Positions 9,264 to 20,804 of a stretch of 57,345 bases of DNA are shown here, one piece after another (positions within the stretch are counted from its first letter, which is position 1; each line of letters starts with the position of its first letter). This DNA comes from Lentimicrobiaceae bacterium (GTDB lineage Bacteria > Bacteroidota > Bacteroidia > Bacteroidales > JAGNHN01), in NCBI GenBank assembly GCA_018001695.1, contig JAGNHN010000018.1, forward strand, positions 1 to 57,345, read 5' to 3'. The notes below the pieces were generated by a model. It had not been told where the DNA came from and made no database searches. It saw nothing but the letters and a program-made list of their open reading frames with translations. A program made the position numbers and the translations under genes.

Positions 9264-10528
9264 TGCTGCCGGGATTTTATTGGTTTAACCTGGAATCATC
9301 GCTTATGGACCAAGATACCAAGACCAATGCCATGCTGTCACAGGGTACACGTCTGATGACCCAGCCTGAGATGCTGGAGAAAGGGCGGCAAGCCAGCCAG
9401 CTTTTGATCGGTCTTCCCCGGGAGACCTCCTTCAGTGAGAAACGCATCACCCTGGTCCCCGACGCCGTCCGGTTACTTACCGACACAGGCCATGGCGTGA
9501 TGATTGAGAACGGGGCAGGGAAGGAAGCCGGCTTTACCGATCACCATTATGCTGAGGCAGGAGCACAGATTGTATACAGCCGCGACGAGGTGTATAAAGC
9601 TGAGCTTGTGCTTAAAGTGGCGCCTCCGACTAATGCTGAGATCGCCTTGCTTCGGCCCCGACAGGTCATCATATCCTCGCTTAACATCTCCGTCCTTGAA
9701 CGGGATTTCTTCGTTAAGGTGAGTGCCCGCAAAGCGACAGCCCTGGCCTTTGAATATATTCACGATAGCAGTGGCTCCATCCCCCTGGTACGCGCCATGA
9801 GTGAAATAGCCGGCAATGCAGCCATCTATATCGCCACCCGCTACCTGATCGAAAGGGATAACCAGGTTGGCGTGATGCTGGGTGGCTTCTCAGGTATACC
9901 TCCCACCGAGGTGGTCATCCTTGGTGCTGGCACTGTGGGAGAATATGCCGCCCGTGCTGCCCTGGGCATGGGCGCTCAGGTGAAGATCTTCGACAATTCC
10001 CTCTATAAGTTGAGACGAATACAGACCAGTTTGCAGAACAGGGTGTTTACATCCATTATCGACCCCCGTGTCCTGCGCAAAGTCCTCGAAACAGCCGATG
10101 TCGTCATCGGTGCCGTGCATGCCACGGAAGGACGGACACCTTGCTTCATCTCCGAAGACATGGTCAGGGGTATGACAGAGGGTGCAGTTATCATTGACCT
10201 GAGCATCGACCATGGCGGATGTGTGGAAACATCAGCCATTACAACACATGAGCAGCCTGTGTTCAGAAAGCATGGCGTTGTCCATTATTGTGTGCCAAAT
10301 ATACCTTCTATGGTCTCCCAGACTGCTTCCCAGGCACTTAGTAACTTCTTCTGTCCGCTGCTCCTCCAGATTGGCGATGCCGGGGGGATGGAAAACCTTT
10401 TAAGACAGGATGATGATCTGCGTAAAGGGGTTTACCTCTTCAATGGTTCAGCTACCAACCGCTTCATCGCCGATTATTATGAGCTTCCCTTTCAGGATAT
10501 TGGGTTGCTGATGGCTGCTTTTCGGTAA
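9263..10528 (+). CDS. ald: Alanine dehydrogenase / AlaDH-PNT family
   Basis: The frame encodes 421 residues, or 407 if the in-frame ATG at 9305 is used. The N-terminal catalytic domain shows LIGLPRETSFSEKRITLVPDAV, and the Rossmann NAD-binding part shows VVILGAGTVGEYAARAALGMGA. The C-terminal part carries HYCVPNIPSMVSQTASQAL, typical of alanine dehydrogenase. The enzyme interconverts L-alanine and pyruvate plus ammonia with NAD. The first ATG overlaps the tsaE stop (TGATG), favouring coupled translation from 9263, but the conserved region starts later. A strong bidirectional terminator follows at 10553-10584. Confidence 0.9.
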   Translation: MLPGFYWFNLESSLMDQDTKTNAMLSQGTRLMTQPEMLEKGRQASQLLIGLPRETSFSEKRITLVPDAVRLLTDTGHGVMIENGAGKEAGFTDHHYAEAGAQIVYSRDEVYKAELVLKVAPPTNAEIALLRPRQVIISSLNISVLERDFFVKVSARKATALAFEYIHDSSGSIPLVRAMSEIAGNAAIYIATRYLIERDNQVGVMLGGFSGIPPTEVVILGAGTVGEYAARAALGMGAQVKIFDNSLYKLRRIQTSLQNRVFTSIIDPRVLRKVLETADVVIGAVHATEGRTPCFISEDMVRGMTEGAVIIDLSIDHGGCVETSAITTHEQPVFRKHGVVHYCVPNIPSMVSQTASQALSNFFCPLLLQIGDAGGMENLLRQDDDLRKGVYLFNGSATNRFIADYYELPFQDIGLLMAAFR

Positions 10529-10552
10529 GACAGGCCAACAGGATATCAAATT

Positions 10553-10584
10553 AAAAGCCCGGACCTGCAGGATCCGGGCTTTTT
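10553..10584. terminator. Bidirectional rho-independent terminator
   Basis: Arms AAAAGCCCGGA and TCCGGGCTTTT flank a 10-nt loop, with A-rich and T-rich ends. It lies between the convergent ald and CAP-lipoprotein genes and can serve both. Confidence 0.9.
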
Positions 10585-10603
10585 CTATCATGGTGTGTGA
10601 TAC

Positions 10604-11845
10604 TTACTCTACCCTGGCGTTCGGATTCCTTGCTTTTTCCATTTGATAGGAGGTCATCATCTTGGATGTGGTAGGCTGAACGATGACGACATCATAGGTA
10701 TAGCTGTTAGGATTACCGGTGAGGCCGGAGACAGTCACAGTGTATTTTACATCACCAGGACCGCTGGTATTGATGTTGTCAGGTTCCCAGACAATCGTGT
10801 TGTCACCGGCGCCTACTGTGGTCTTATCAATCACATCGACCGTAACATTGGCGCCGCTGGCATCTTTCATGCTCACACTAGCATTGGTGAAGTTGACATT
10901 GGGCTTACTGAATGACCAGCGGTCAAAAACCAGGGGTGCAGGGAAATATCCCTTGGCAGGATAGGCGATGAATTCCGGTGTCCCTGCCGGGGCACTGGGC
11001 AGCCAATCCCAAATCCACAGTGCATTGGTGTTGGGGGTGGATCCTTCACCGATGGCATTGGCCTGGGAATAAAGGATCCAGCGACGGTGACCTACCGGTT
11101 TGTTGTTCGCTCCGAAATCGTCAATGTAGGCAGAGACAGCATTGACAGAGTGGAAACCGATAGCAATGTTGGATTTCCCTGCTGCCTCTTCACCGTTGGC
11201 TGTAAAGCAGGTCCATGAGGCCGGAGGATAGTGGCTGATGGTATTGTTGGCCTTGAACATCAGAGCAGCCTCCTGGCACTTGGCACTGTATTCCTGCTTC
11301 ATGACGATATTGTCATGCACCCCTACCAGCCTTCTGAAATAATTCACCCTGCGGGTGACCTTTTCATAGGTGATCTGGGTGATGGTCCCGGCATTGCAAC
11401 CGGCAACACTGCCTGTCCAACCCACATCACTATGCTCGGTTCCAAGGTAGTTGTCTTTGAAATCCTGAATAATCTTTTGCCTGTCAATCTCGGTATCTCC
11501 TACAACTGATGCCATGGTGGAGGCAAAGTCAAGGCCGGCATTGGCTACCACAAAAGCATGCCCTTTGGAAACGCCTTTGGCAACACCTTTTTCATCGATG
11601 GTGAGAACGGCTGTGTTGTTTGATTTCCATTCCACTTCGCTGGTAACATCCTCATTGGTGCCATCCAGGAAATAGGCGATAGCCGTAAATTGCTGTGTGG
11701 CACCTGGAAGAAGGAAAGCCGATGTCGGCGTGATCTCAAGATAGTCAAGGTCTTCCAGGATGAGAGATTCCTCTTTCTGGCAAGCATAGAAGGCGATCAT
11801 GGTAAGCACCAGGGTTGCCAGGAGGGCCGCAATACGCATTTTCAT
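10604..11845 (-). CDS. CAP/SCP-domain lipoprotein with bacterial Ig-like (BIG2) domain
   Basis: From the ATG at 11845 the product has 413 residues. It starts with a lipoprotein signal (basic MKMR, hydrophobic core, AFYAC with acceptor Cys at residue 22). Residues about 33-118 form a BIG2 Ig-like domain (LEITPTSAFLLPGATQQFTA, then TAVLTIDEKGVAKGVSKG). Residues about 120-280 form a bacterial CAP domain, recognised by ISHYPPASW, NIAIG and the block GHRRWILY. The C-terminal 100 residues form a beta-rich module. It is likely anchored in the outer membrane; biochemical function is not known for this CAP subgroup. The frame extends to an ATG at 11917, but that extension has no signal character. Confidence 0.88.
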   Translation of the reverse strand: MKMRIAALLATLVLTMIAFYACQKEESLILEDLDYLEITPTSAFLLPGATQQFTAIAYFLDGTNEDVTSEVEWKSNNTAVLTIDEKGVAKGVSKGHAFVVANAGLDFASTMASVVGDTEIDRQKIIQDFKDNYLGTEHSDVGWTGSVAGCNAGTITQITYEKVTRRVNYFRRLVGVHDNIVMKQEYSAKCQEAALMFKANNTISHYPPASWTCFTANGEEAAGKSNIAIGFHSVNAVSAYIDDFGANNKPVGHRRWILYSQANAIGEGSTPNTNALWIWDWLPSAPAGTPEFIAYPAKGYFPAPLVFDRWSFSKPNVNFTNASVSMKDASGANVTVDVIDKTTVGAGDNTIVWEPDNINTSGPGDVKYTVTVSGLTGNPNSYTYDVVIVQPTTSKMMTSYQMEKARNPNARVE

Positions 11846-11895
11846 AGGAGTTGGTTTTTGATTTTGCCTGCTTGGATCTCGTGAAAAATCCGTCT

Positions 11896-11929
11896 CAAAT
11901 TTACAATAATTATGCATGCCTTCGCAAAA
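11896..11929 (-). promoter_or_regulatory. Probable promoter of the CAP lipoprotein gene
   Basis: On the minus strand TAAATTTG (11903 down to 11896) is an exact TAnnTTTG -7 match. TTTTG (11929 down to 11925) lies 21 bp upstream. It sits in the 3' end of the proline dehydrogenase gene, giving a leader of about 45 nt. Confidence 0.5.
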
Positions 11930-13082
11930 CCTCTTTTCGGATCAGGCTTAATTCACGGCCGGTCTGCCCGGCAATGGAAGTGTTTTCTTCTGCCCTCCGG
12001 ATAAGGTAGGGCATTACGGATTTGACAGGGCCGTAAGGCATATATTTGGCCACATTGTAGCCTTCATGGGCCAGATTGAAGCTGATATGGTCGCTCATGC
12101 CGTATAACTGGGCAAACCAGATGCGCTTGTCATCCCTGGCCAGCCCTTTCTGGTCGATCAACTCAGCCAGGAGGGCTGAACTGGCTTCATTGTGGGTCCC
12201 GTTGAAAATGCTGATGTTTTCGATGTGATCCATCGTATACCGCAAGGCATCATCGTAGTCACGGTCCGTGGCAGCCTTATCGGGCTGGATGGGATCAGGG
12301 TAGCCGCGCTCAGCAGCCCTTTTGCGCTCTTTTTCCATATAGGCACCCCTGACGAACTTCACGCCATAATAATATCCCCCTTCAACAGCGGCCAGGTGGG
12401 CACGCTTCAGGTAGGCGAGGCGGTCGTGCCGGTACATCTGCAATGTATTAAAGACGATGGCCTGCTCATGGTTATACTTTACCATCATACTTGTCACAAC
12501 CTTATCCAGGTAATCCTGATACCAACTGTCCTCAGCATCAATCAGGATAGGCAGGTGAACCGCGGCTGCCGCCCTGCATAAGGTGTCTACATATTCCTCA
12601 AATTGCTGTTTGATTTCTGCTTCCTTCTGACTCAATGCGCTGCCCTGACTGATCTTTTCCAGGACGGCCGGGGGTGCAAAGGCGGTGGGTTTGAAAACGG
12701 CAAAGGGCACGTTCTCATCCGCAGCTGCATGTTGAATGGAATGCAACACTTCATCAAGCACCATGCGCGCATGACGACCATCCTCTGAGCCCTCAACACT
12801 GAAGTCCAAAATAGCCCTGACGCTGTATTGCTCCAGCCTTCTTACAAAAGGTTCACAGGCCTCAATGGTCTCACCTCCCACGAAATGTTTGTAAATGGTG
12901 GGTTTGACGGCCCAGTTGATGGGCAAACGCAGACGCAGCGCCAGATTTGTAAGTACCTTGCCGGCTTTTACCAGACCCGGATATGACATGACCTGGAACA
13001 ACAGCCTGGCACGCTGCAATTCACGGTCACTCTTCATGCCAAAAGCAATGGCCGTATCTTCAAATAACGCAGTATGGGGCAT
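11910..13082 (-). CDS. Proline dehydrogenase
   Basis: This 390-residue protein matches the monofunctional proline dehydrogenase (PRODH) family. Signatures are LPILIDAEDSWYQDYLD, FVRGAYMEKER (substrate/FAD site), FAQLYGMSDHISF and the C-terminal YMPYGPVKSVMPYLIRRAEEN, whose paired Arg residues bind proline carboxylate. It is an FAD enzyme with a TIM-barrel fold oxidising proline to pyrroline-5-carboxylate and feeding electrons to quinone. The P5C dehydrogenase is not in this window. It lies 24 bp after the LutA-like gene on the same strand and is probably co-transcribed with it. Confidence 0.94.
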   Translation of the reverse strand: MPHTALFEDTAIAFGMKSDRELQRARLLFQVMSYPGLVKAGKVLTNLALRLRLPINWAVKPTIYKHFVGGETIEACEPFVRRLEQYSVRAILDFSVEGSEDGRHARMVLDEVLHSIQHAAADENVPFAVFKPTAFAPPAVLEKISQGSALSQKEAEIKQQFEEYVDTLCRAAAAVHLPILIDAEDSWYQDYLDKVVTSMMVKYNHEQAIVFNTLQMYRHDRLAYLKRAHLAAVEGGYYYGVKFVRGAYMEKERKRAAERGYPDPIQPDKAATDRDYDDALRYTMDHIENISIFNGTHNEASSALLAELIDQKGLARDDKRIWFAQLYGMSDHISFNLAHEGYNVAKYMPYGPVKSVMPYLIRRAEENTSIAGQTGRELSLIRKEVLRRHA

Positions 13083-13106
13083 AATACCTTTGTTGATAAG
13101 AACTTA

Positions 13107-13829
13107 CTATTCCCAGCCTGAGGCAAGGATGTCCACCAGGTGGATGGTTTTTAGCGGAAGGTTGTGCTTGTTGATATACCCCTCCAGGTGCATCAGGCAG
13201 CTGATATCGGTGGATGTGATGTAGGCCGCACCGGTGTCCAGGGCGTTCTGGATTTTCTGCTCTGCCATAGCTGTGGAAATACCTTCATGCTTGACGGAAA
13301 AAGTGCCGCCAAAACCACAACATACATCTGCATCCTTCATCTCCACAATTTCAAGTCCTCTAACATTGGAAAGCAGGACCCTGGGCTCATCCTTGATGCC
13401 GTATTCCCGCAGGGCGGCACAGGAATCATGATAGGTGACCTTGTGCTCGAACACAGCGTCTACCTGTGTGATCTTTAATATATTAACAAGAAAATCAGAG
13501 AATTCGTAGATGTTCCGCTTAAGCTGGCGGTATTCGTTGTGAAGGGCACTGTTGTAAAAAAGTTCGTCGTAGTAGTTACGCACCATCCCTACACAGGAAG
13601 CAGATGGCGATATAACATAACGGTCGTTAGGGAAGTCACGGATGAATTTTTCACCCATGGCCTTGGCTTCGTCCCAGAATCCGGCATTGAAGGCTACCTG
13701 CCCACAGCATGTCTGGTTGGGATTGTAATGCACCCCAATCCCCAGCTTCTCCAGGATCCGCACCATATTCATGCCGGTCTGTGGATAGAGCTGGTCAATA
13801 TAACAGGGAATGAAAATATCAACGATCAT
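13107..13829 (-). CDS. lutA: LutA-like (Fe-S)-binding protein with two CCG domains
   Basis: This 240-residue protein has two cysteine-rich CCG domains: IPCYIDQLYP with NQTCCGQ in the first half, and YHDSCAALREYG with DADVCCGFGG in the second. This is the LutA/YkgE arrangement. LutA works with LutB and LutC in L-lactate oxidation to pyruvate. No lutB or lutC is adjacent; upstream is about 500 bp of intergenic DNA, so this is an orphan copy paired with proline dehydrogenase. It might serve in electron transfer from another dehydrogenase. A -7-like TACTTTTG (13856 down to 13849) lies 20 nt upstream of the start. Confidence 0.9.
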   Translation of the reverse strand: MIVDIFIPCYIDQLYPQTGMNMVRILEKLGIGVHYNPNQTCCGQVAFNAGFWDEAKAMGEKFIRDFPNDRYVISPSASCVGMVRNYYDELFYNSALHNEYRQLKRNIYEFSDFLVNILKITQVDAVFEHKVTYHDSCAALREYGIKDEPRVLLSNVRGLEIVEMKDADVCCGFGGTFSVKHEGISTAMAEQKIQNALDTGAAYITSTDISCLMHLEGYINKHNLPLKTIHLVDILASGWE

Positions 13830-16538
<2,709 letters not shown>

Positions 16539-16584
16539 GAGCAGTTCCGGGGTACCAAGGCAAGGACCTTTGATAAGTTTATCA

Positions 16585-16613
16585 GGGTGGTTCAATTCCG
16601 AACCACCCTTTTT
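16585..16613 (+). terminator. Rho-independent terminator of katG
   Basis: Arms GGGTGGTTC and GAACCACCC around a 6-nt loop are followed by TTTTT, 46 bp after the katG stop. Confidence 0.92.
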
Positions 16614-16626
16614 GTTTTCACAAGAT

Positions 16627-16634
16627 TACCTTTG
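16627..16634 (+). promoter_or_regulatory. Possible -7 element upstream of the kdpD-like gene
   Basis: TACCTTTG matches TAnnTTTG exactly and lies 22 bp before the start codon at 16657. No properly spaced -33 TTG was found, so support is partial. Confidence 0.35.
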
Positions 16635-16656
16635 TTGTTAAATCAGCTCATCAATC

Positions 16657-17745
16657 ATGGCCCTGAAATCTTATAAATGGGTTAAAGGAAGCCGGATCAG
16701 GCAATTCGCCATCAGCCTGGGATTAGTAGTCAGTGTCGCGGTATTCTGCTATCTGTTTTCAGGTTATGTGGGATACAGGACAGTTGCGCTAATCCTCCTG
16801 GTGACGGTTTCATTTCTGGCGATGTTTTTTCATATCCTGCCTGTGCTGACAGCTGCCCTGCTGAGTGCCCTCGTATGGAACTTCTTCTTTATCCCCCCAC
16901 GGTTTACCTATACCATCCACAGTGCAGAGGATGCCCTGATGTTCCTGATGTATTTTATCATTGCCATGCTGAATGCCATATTGACGCATAAAGTAAGGCA
17001 AATCGAAAAGGCCAATCAAAGCAGGGAAGAAAAGGAACGGACGCTGCACCTTTACAATACGATGCTTCATTCGCTCTCCCATGAGCTGCGAACACCTATC
17101 AGTACCATCATTGCAGCTACGGATAACCTTCAGAACAACGGCGACAAGTTGAGACCAGAAGATACAACAGCATTGGTCTCCCATATCTCAACTGCTGCCT
17201 TTCGGCTGAACCAGCAGGTAGAGAACCTCCTGAATATGTCCAGAATCGAAGCAGGTGTGATCAAACTGCGGAAAGACTGGTGCGATATCCCGGAGCTGAT
17301 CTATGAGACAGTGAAGTCGATAGATGTTACTGGATATGAGCAAAATATTTGTGTGGAAGTAGATCCTGCCATCCCAATATATAAGCTGGATAAAGGCATC
17401 ATGTGGCATGTCCTCCATAACTTGCTGCACAACGCTGTCCTGTACACCCCGGCCAACACAACCATCTGCATCAGAGTCATGTCAGTAAAAGATGGACTAA
17501 AGCTGGTTATTGAGGACGACGGACCAGGTTTTCCTGAGTCTGAGATAGTGCATGTCTTTGAGAAGTTCTACCGGATTGCAGATAAACAACCTGGAGGGAC
17601 CGGCCTTGGGCTTTCCATCGTAAAAGGTTTCGTTGAGGCCCATGATGGATGGGTCAGTCTGGAAAATTGCTTACCACATGGTGCCCGCTTTACGGTATTC
17701 ATTCCGGCAGCGTGCGCCAATATTAATGAATGGAAAGATGAATAA
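16657..17745 (+). CDS. Short KdpD-like sensor histidine kinase
   Basis: The protein has 362 residues against about 900 for full KdpD. It lacks the N-terminal KdpD and USP domains. It begins with the DUF4118 four-helix membrane region (residues about 15-110, containing WNFFFIPP, a typical KdpD segment). HisKA follows with phospho-acceptor H142 in SLSHELRTP, then HATPase_c with NLLHNAVLYTP, EDDGPGFP and GGTGLGLSIVKGFVEAH. The regulator gene overlaps its 3' end by 8 nt, and trkH comes next. It probably senses potassium limitation or turgor and controls potassium uptake; that link is inferred from family and context. Confidence 0.9.
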   Translation: MALKSYKWVKGSRIRQFAISLGLVVSVAVFCYLFSGYVGYRTVALILLVTVSFLAMFFHILPVLTAALLSALVWNFFFIPPRFTYTIHSAEDALMFLMYFIIAMLNAILTHKVRQIEKANQSREEKERTLHLYNTMLHSLSHELRTPISTIIAATDNLQNNGDKLRPEDTTALVSHISTAAFRLNQQVENLLNMSRIEAGVIKLRKDWCDIPELIYETVKSIDVTGYEQNICVEVDPAIPIYKLDKGIMWHVLHNLLHNAVLYTPANTTICIRVMSVKDGLKLVIEDDGPGFPESEIVHVFEKFYRIADKQPGGTGLGLSIVKGFVEAHDGWVSLENCLPHGARFTVFIPAACANINEWKDE

Positions 17746-18427
17746 TCCCGAGATACTGATCATTGACGACGAAGCGGCAATGCGGAAATTGCTTGAGATC
17801 ACTCTACAGAGCAATGCTTACAGGGTTTATTGCGCTGAGAATGCACGAGAGGGTCTGATGATGGCTGTGAACAAGCCCCCTGACCTGATCCTGCTGGACC
17901 TGGGCCTTCCAGATGAGCCCGGACAGGAAGTGTTGCAAAAGTTGCGCGGATGGTATACACACCCGGTCATTATCCTGTCGGTGATCAATAGCGAAGAGGA
18001 GATCATCCGCGCATTGGATCTGGGTGCCAACGATTATCTTACTAAACCCTTCAGAACAGGGGAGTTACTGGCACGTATCAGAAGTGCCTTGCGCACACAA
18101 TATGCCGGGGAAGCAGAGCCGGTATTGGATTGCGAAGATTTTCAAATTGACTTTTCTGCCCGAATAGTTAAAATACATGAGGAAGTGGTTCGACTAACGG
18201 CCACAGAATATGCCCTGTTGACCCTGCTTGCCAGAAATGAAGGCAGGGTTTTGACGCATCCTTATCTCCTCCGGCAGGTCTGGGGACCAGGCCATGTCGA
18301 ACAGTCCCAATACCTGAGAGTTTATATCGCACAATTGCGCAAGAAACTCGAACCTGATCCCAATCACCCACGGCATATCATTACAGAAAGTGGCATTGGC
18401 TACCGCTTCGTTCAATCCTCTTCTTGA
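17738..18427 (+). CDS. KdpE-like OmpR-family response regulator
   Basis: From the ATG at 17738, which overlaps the kinase stop (ATGAATAA), the product has 229 residues. The receiver has the acidic pair IIDDE, phospho-acceptor D54 (LILLDLGLPDE) and switch Lys in YLTKPF. The C-terminal winged helix shows LTATEYALLTLLARNEGRVLTH and YLRVYIAQLRKKLEPDP, ending in ESGIGYRF, typical of KdpE. It is the cognate partner of the upstream kinase. The next gene encodes TrkH, not KdpFABC, making trkH its most likely target. A second ATG at 17726 is possible. Confidence 0.92.
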   Translation: MNNPEILIIDDEAAMRKLLEITLQSNAYRVYCAENAREGLMMAVNKPPDLILLDLGLPDEPGQEVLQKLRGWYTHPVIILSVINSEEEIIRALDLGANDYLTKPFRTGELLARIRSALRTQYAGEAEPVLDCEDFQIDFSARIVKIHEEVVRLTATEYALLTLLARNEGRVLTHPYLLRQVWGPGHVEQSQYLRVYIAQLRKKLEPDPNHPRHIITESGIGYRFVQSSS

Positions 18428-18498
18428 TATTTTCTTTATGCCTTAAGTCGATCTTTTAATGCATTCTTTACGAAAAAGCGGCTTGCTTCGCGGCCGGA

Positions 18499-19989
18499 AT
18501 GATGCTGGGTGTTTTATCCCCTGCAGCAGCATTCATGCTCAGAATGAAAGTAAAACCGGTTTTAGGAGTATTGGCTAAAGTGTTGATTATCATGGCCACA
18601 TTCATGGCCACCTCGCTCGTTTGGGTGTTTTGGTACCACGAAGCAGGGCTTCTGAAACCATGGATCATCACGATTATTTTAACCCTGATCCCAGGCCTCA
18701 TCCTGGCGGCAATCGTCAAGGGTCAGCCTGATGGATTAAGAATAAAGGAGGGCTACCTGACGGTTACCCTGGCATGGTTGCTGATGGGCATAAGTGGCAG
18801 CCTGCCTTTTATGCTTACAGGAGCTATTCCTTCCTTCATCGATGCTTTGTTTGAATCTGTATCCGGACTGACTACAACCGGATCATCCATCTTAACAGAC
18901 GTTGAAGTGCTGCCGAAATCACTGCTGTACTGGCGCAGTCTTACCCACTGGATAGGAGGCATGGGGATCATCGTACTCGTTATTGCCATACTTCCTGCTC
19001 TGCGAATTGCCGGATATCATCTAATTTCACTGGAAACCTCGGCCAAGGATCCGGAGAAGATTATTCCCAGAACCTCTGATACAGCCAGGGTTCTTTGGTT
19101 AATATACATTGCCATGACGGCGATTCTGGTCCTCCTTCTGGTTGTTGGAGGTATGGAATTCTTTGATGCTATATGTCACGCATTCGGCACGGTCGCAACC
19201 GGAGGATACTCCACTAAAAACGCGAGCATTGGATATTACTCTCCATATATTCAATATGTCATAATGGTGTTCATGCTGCTGGCGGGCATCAATTTCTCCC
19301 TTTATATCTTCCTGATCAAAGGCGACTTTCGCAGGATATTTCGTAATTCAGAACTCAAGGCATATCTTCTGATCATTTGTACGATTGGACTGCTCATCGC
19401 TACCATTATTTATCGGTCTAACGTTTATACCGTAGAAGAATCCATAAGAGCTTCCTTCTTTCAGGTGATATCCATAATCACAGCAACCGGATTTGCGACC
19501 GCTGACTATATGAAGTGGCAAGAAATGGCATGGATGCTGATACTTTCACTTATGTTTATCGGAGCCTGTGTTGGAAGTACCGGCGGGGGTATAAAGGTGA
19601 TGCGACATGTCATCGCCTTCAGAAATATTCAGCTTTTTTTTACCAGGCAACTTCATCCCAAGCTCGTGAAACCACTCCGGGTTAATGGTCTTGCAATGAG
19701 TGAGGACAGGGTGAATGCCACCGTTACATTCGTTTTTCTGTATCTTTTTATTGCCGCACTCAGCGCCTTGTTAATGGCTGGTCTGGGATTGGATCCGCAT
19801 ACATCCCTGGGTGCTGTTCTTGCGACAATGGGGGGCATAGGCCCGGGCATTGGAATGGTCGGACCAGCCGGAAATTTCTCCTTTATTCCCGAGGCAGGTA
19901 AACTCTATTTATCTCTGCTGATGATCCTTGGCAGGTTAGAAATCATGACCGTGCTCGTCTTGTTCTCTCCTTCATTCTGGAGGAGGTAG
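18499..19989 (+). CDS. trkH: TrkH-family potassium uptake protein
   Basis: This 496-residue polytopic membrane protein has the four pore-loop filter segments of TrkH/KtrB: GLTTTGSS, FGTVATGGYST, ITATGFATADY and GGIGPGIGMVGP. Each contains the filter glycine. The motif HWIGGMGIIVL follows the first pore helix, as in TrkH, and GSTGGGIKVMR is the intramembrane-loop hallmark. It imports potassium, normally gated by a TrkA ring protein that is not in this window. It lies 71 bp after the two-component pair on the same strand. The first two Met codons are adjacent and Met13/Met16 are alternatives. Confidence 0.95.
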   Translation: MMLGVLSPAAAFMLRMKVKPVLGVLAKVLIIMATFMATSLVWVFWYHEAGLLKPWIITIILTLIPGLILAAIVKGQPDGLRIKEGYLTVTLAWLLMGISGSLPFMLTGAIPSFIDALFESVSGLTTTGSSILTDVEVLPKSLLYWRSLTHWIGGMGIIVLVIAILPALRIAGYHLISLETSAKDPEKIIPRTSDTARVLWLIYIAMTAILVLLLVVGGMEFFDAICHAFGTVATGGYSTKNASIGYYSPYIQYVIMVFMLLAGINFSLYIFLIKGDFRRIFRNSELKAYLLIICTIGLLIATIIYRSNVYTVEESIRASFFQVISIITATGFATADYMKWQEMAWMLILSLMFIGACVGSTGGGIKVMRHVIAFRNIQLFFTRQLHPKLVKPLRVNGLAMSEDRVNATVTFVFLYLFIAALSALLMAGLGLDPHTSLGAVLATMGGIGPGIGMVGPAGNFSFIPEAGKLYLSLLMILGRLEIMTVLVLFSPSFWRR

Positions 19990-19998
19990 ATGCGTGGT

Positions 19999-20730
19999 TC
20001 ACTTCCGCAAGCTGGCTTTCGTAAAGATGTGATTGGGAATGGCAGCATCAAACTGAATGCTCCGGATATTGAATTCTGTGCCATCTCCTTGCTTGAGCAT
20101 GTCTTTGTATAGCATTGTCATCGGGAACCATCTGCCTTGAATCTGTGTTATATTGCTCATCTCCAGTTTTTTAAGTAGCTTTCCGCTCTTTGCGTATAAT
20201 TCCTGTTTTAATGGAACATAGCGTACAGCATCCACCCAGAGCTTCTGGCTGTGGTAGGCAAGGTCTGCTGCCTTGGCTGTGAGCTCCAGGATGACCACCG
20301 CCTGGCCGTTTATTTCTCCCCGGCCACTGATAACTGCAGTGTACATCTCGCTGAGGCTGCGGTCATCCATCATGTCCTCATAACTCAGGTCGCTGCCCAT
20401 CACCGATTGCCGAAGCATATGCCCGCTCAACTGAATGGTGCGATCTGTGCCAGGATCAAAGATCCAGAGCTGCTTGTCCAGCTTGAGCATTTTCGTGCCT
20501 TTGTCTGAAGCAGGAGCAAGATACTCCGTGAACGATTTCTGATTTCCTTCGGCATAGCTCCGTGAAGAAATGGTGCGGCTGCCACGCCGGCTGTGGATGG
20601 TCATGTCCGACTCAAAAACGCGGTTGCGGCTGGAGAGGTTGGCGTCGATTCGTTGCAGGATGGTGGCGGCATCCTGTGCTGCCACCACAGGTGTCAGAAA
20701 TATCGCGAATATCACTACCAGAGATCTCAT
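19999..20730 (-). CDS. LolA-like periplasmic protein of an ABC export operon (COG2834)
   Basis: From the ATG at 20730 the product has 243 residues with a cleavable signal (LVVIFAIFLTPVVAAQ). The remainder is a LolA/LppX-fold beta protein. Recognisable segments are SDMTIHSRRGSRTISSRSY, TKMLKLDKQLWIFDPGTDRTI and YHSQKLWVDAVRYVPLKQELY, all typical of the outer membrane lipoprotein-sorting protein family COG2834. Such proteins carry a hydrophobic ligand across the periplasm and often sit beside FtsX-type permeases. It is the last gene of the minus-strand operon, 74 bp after the second permease, and converges on trkH with only 9 bp between stops. Confidence 0.88.
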   Translation of the reverse strand: MRSLVVIFAIFLTPVVAAQDAATILQRIDANLSSRNRVFESDMTIHSRRGSRTISSRSYAEGNQKSFTEYLAPASDKGTKMLKLDKQLWIFDPGTDRTIQLSGHMLRQSVMGSDLSYEDMMDDRSLSEMYTAVISGRGEINGQAVVILELTAKAADLAYHSQKLWVDAVRYVPLKQELYAKSGKLLKKLEMSNITQIQGRWFPMTMLYKDMLKQGDGTEFNIRSIQFDAAIPNHIFTKASLRK

Positions 20731-20804
20731 ATTTTTACAGGATTTCAAAAGGGTTCTTGAACAACTGACAGATTTAAAGTTCGTTATGTGATGATTAAAG
20801 AGGC

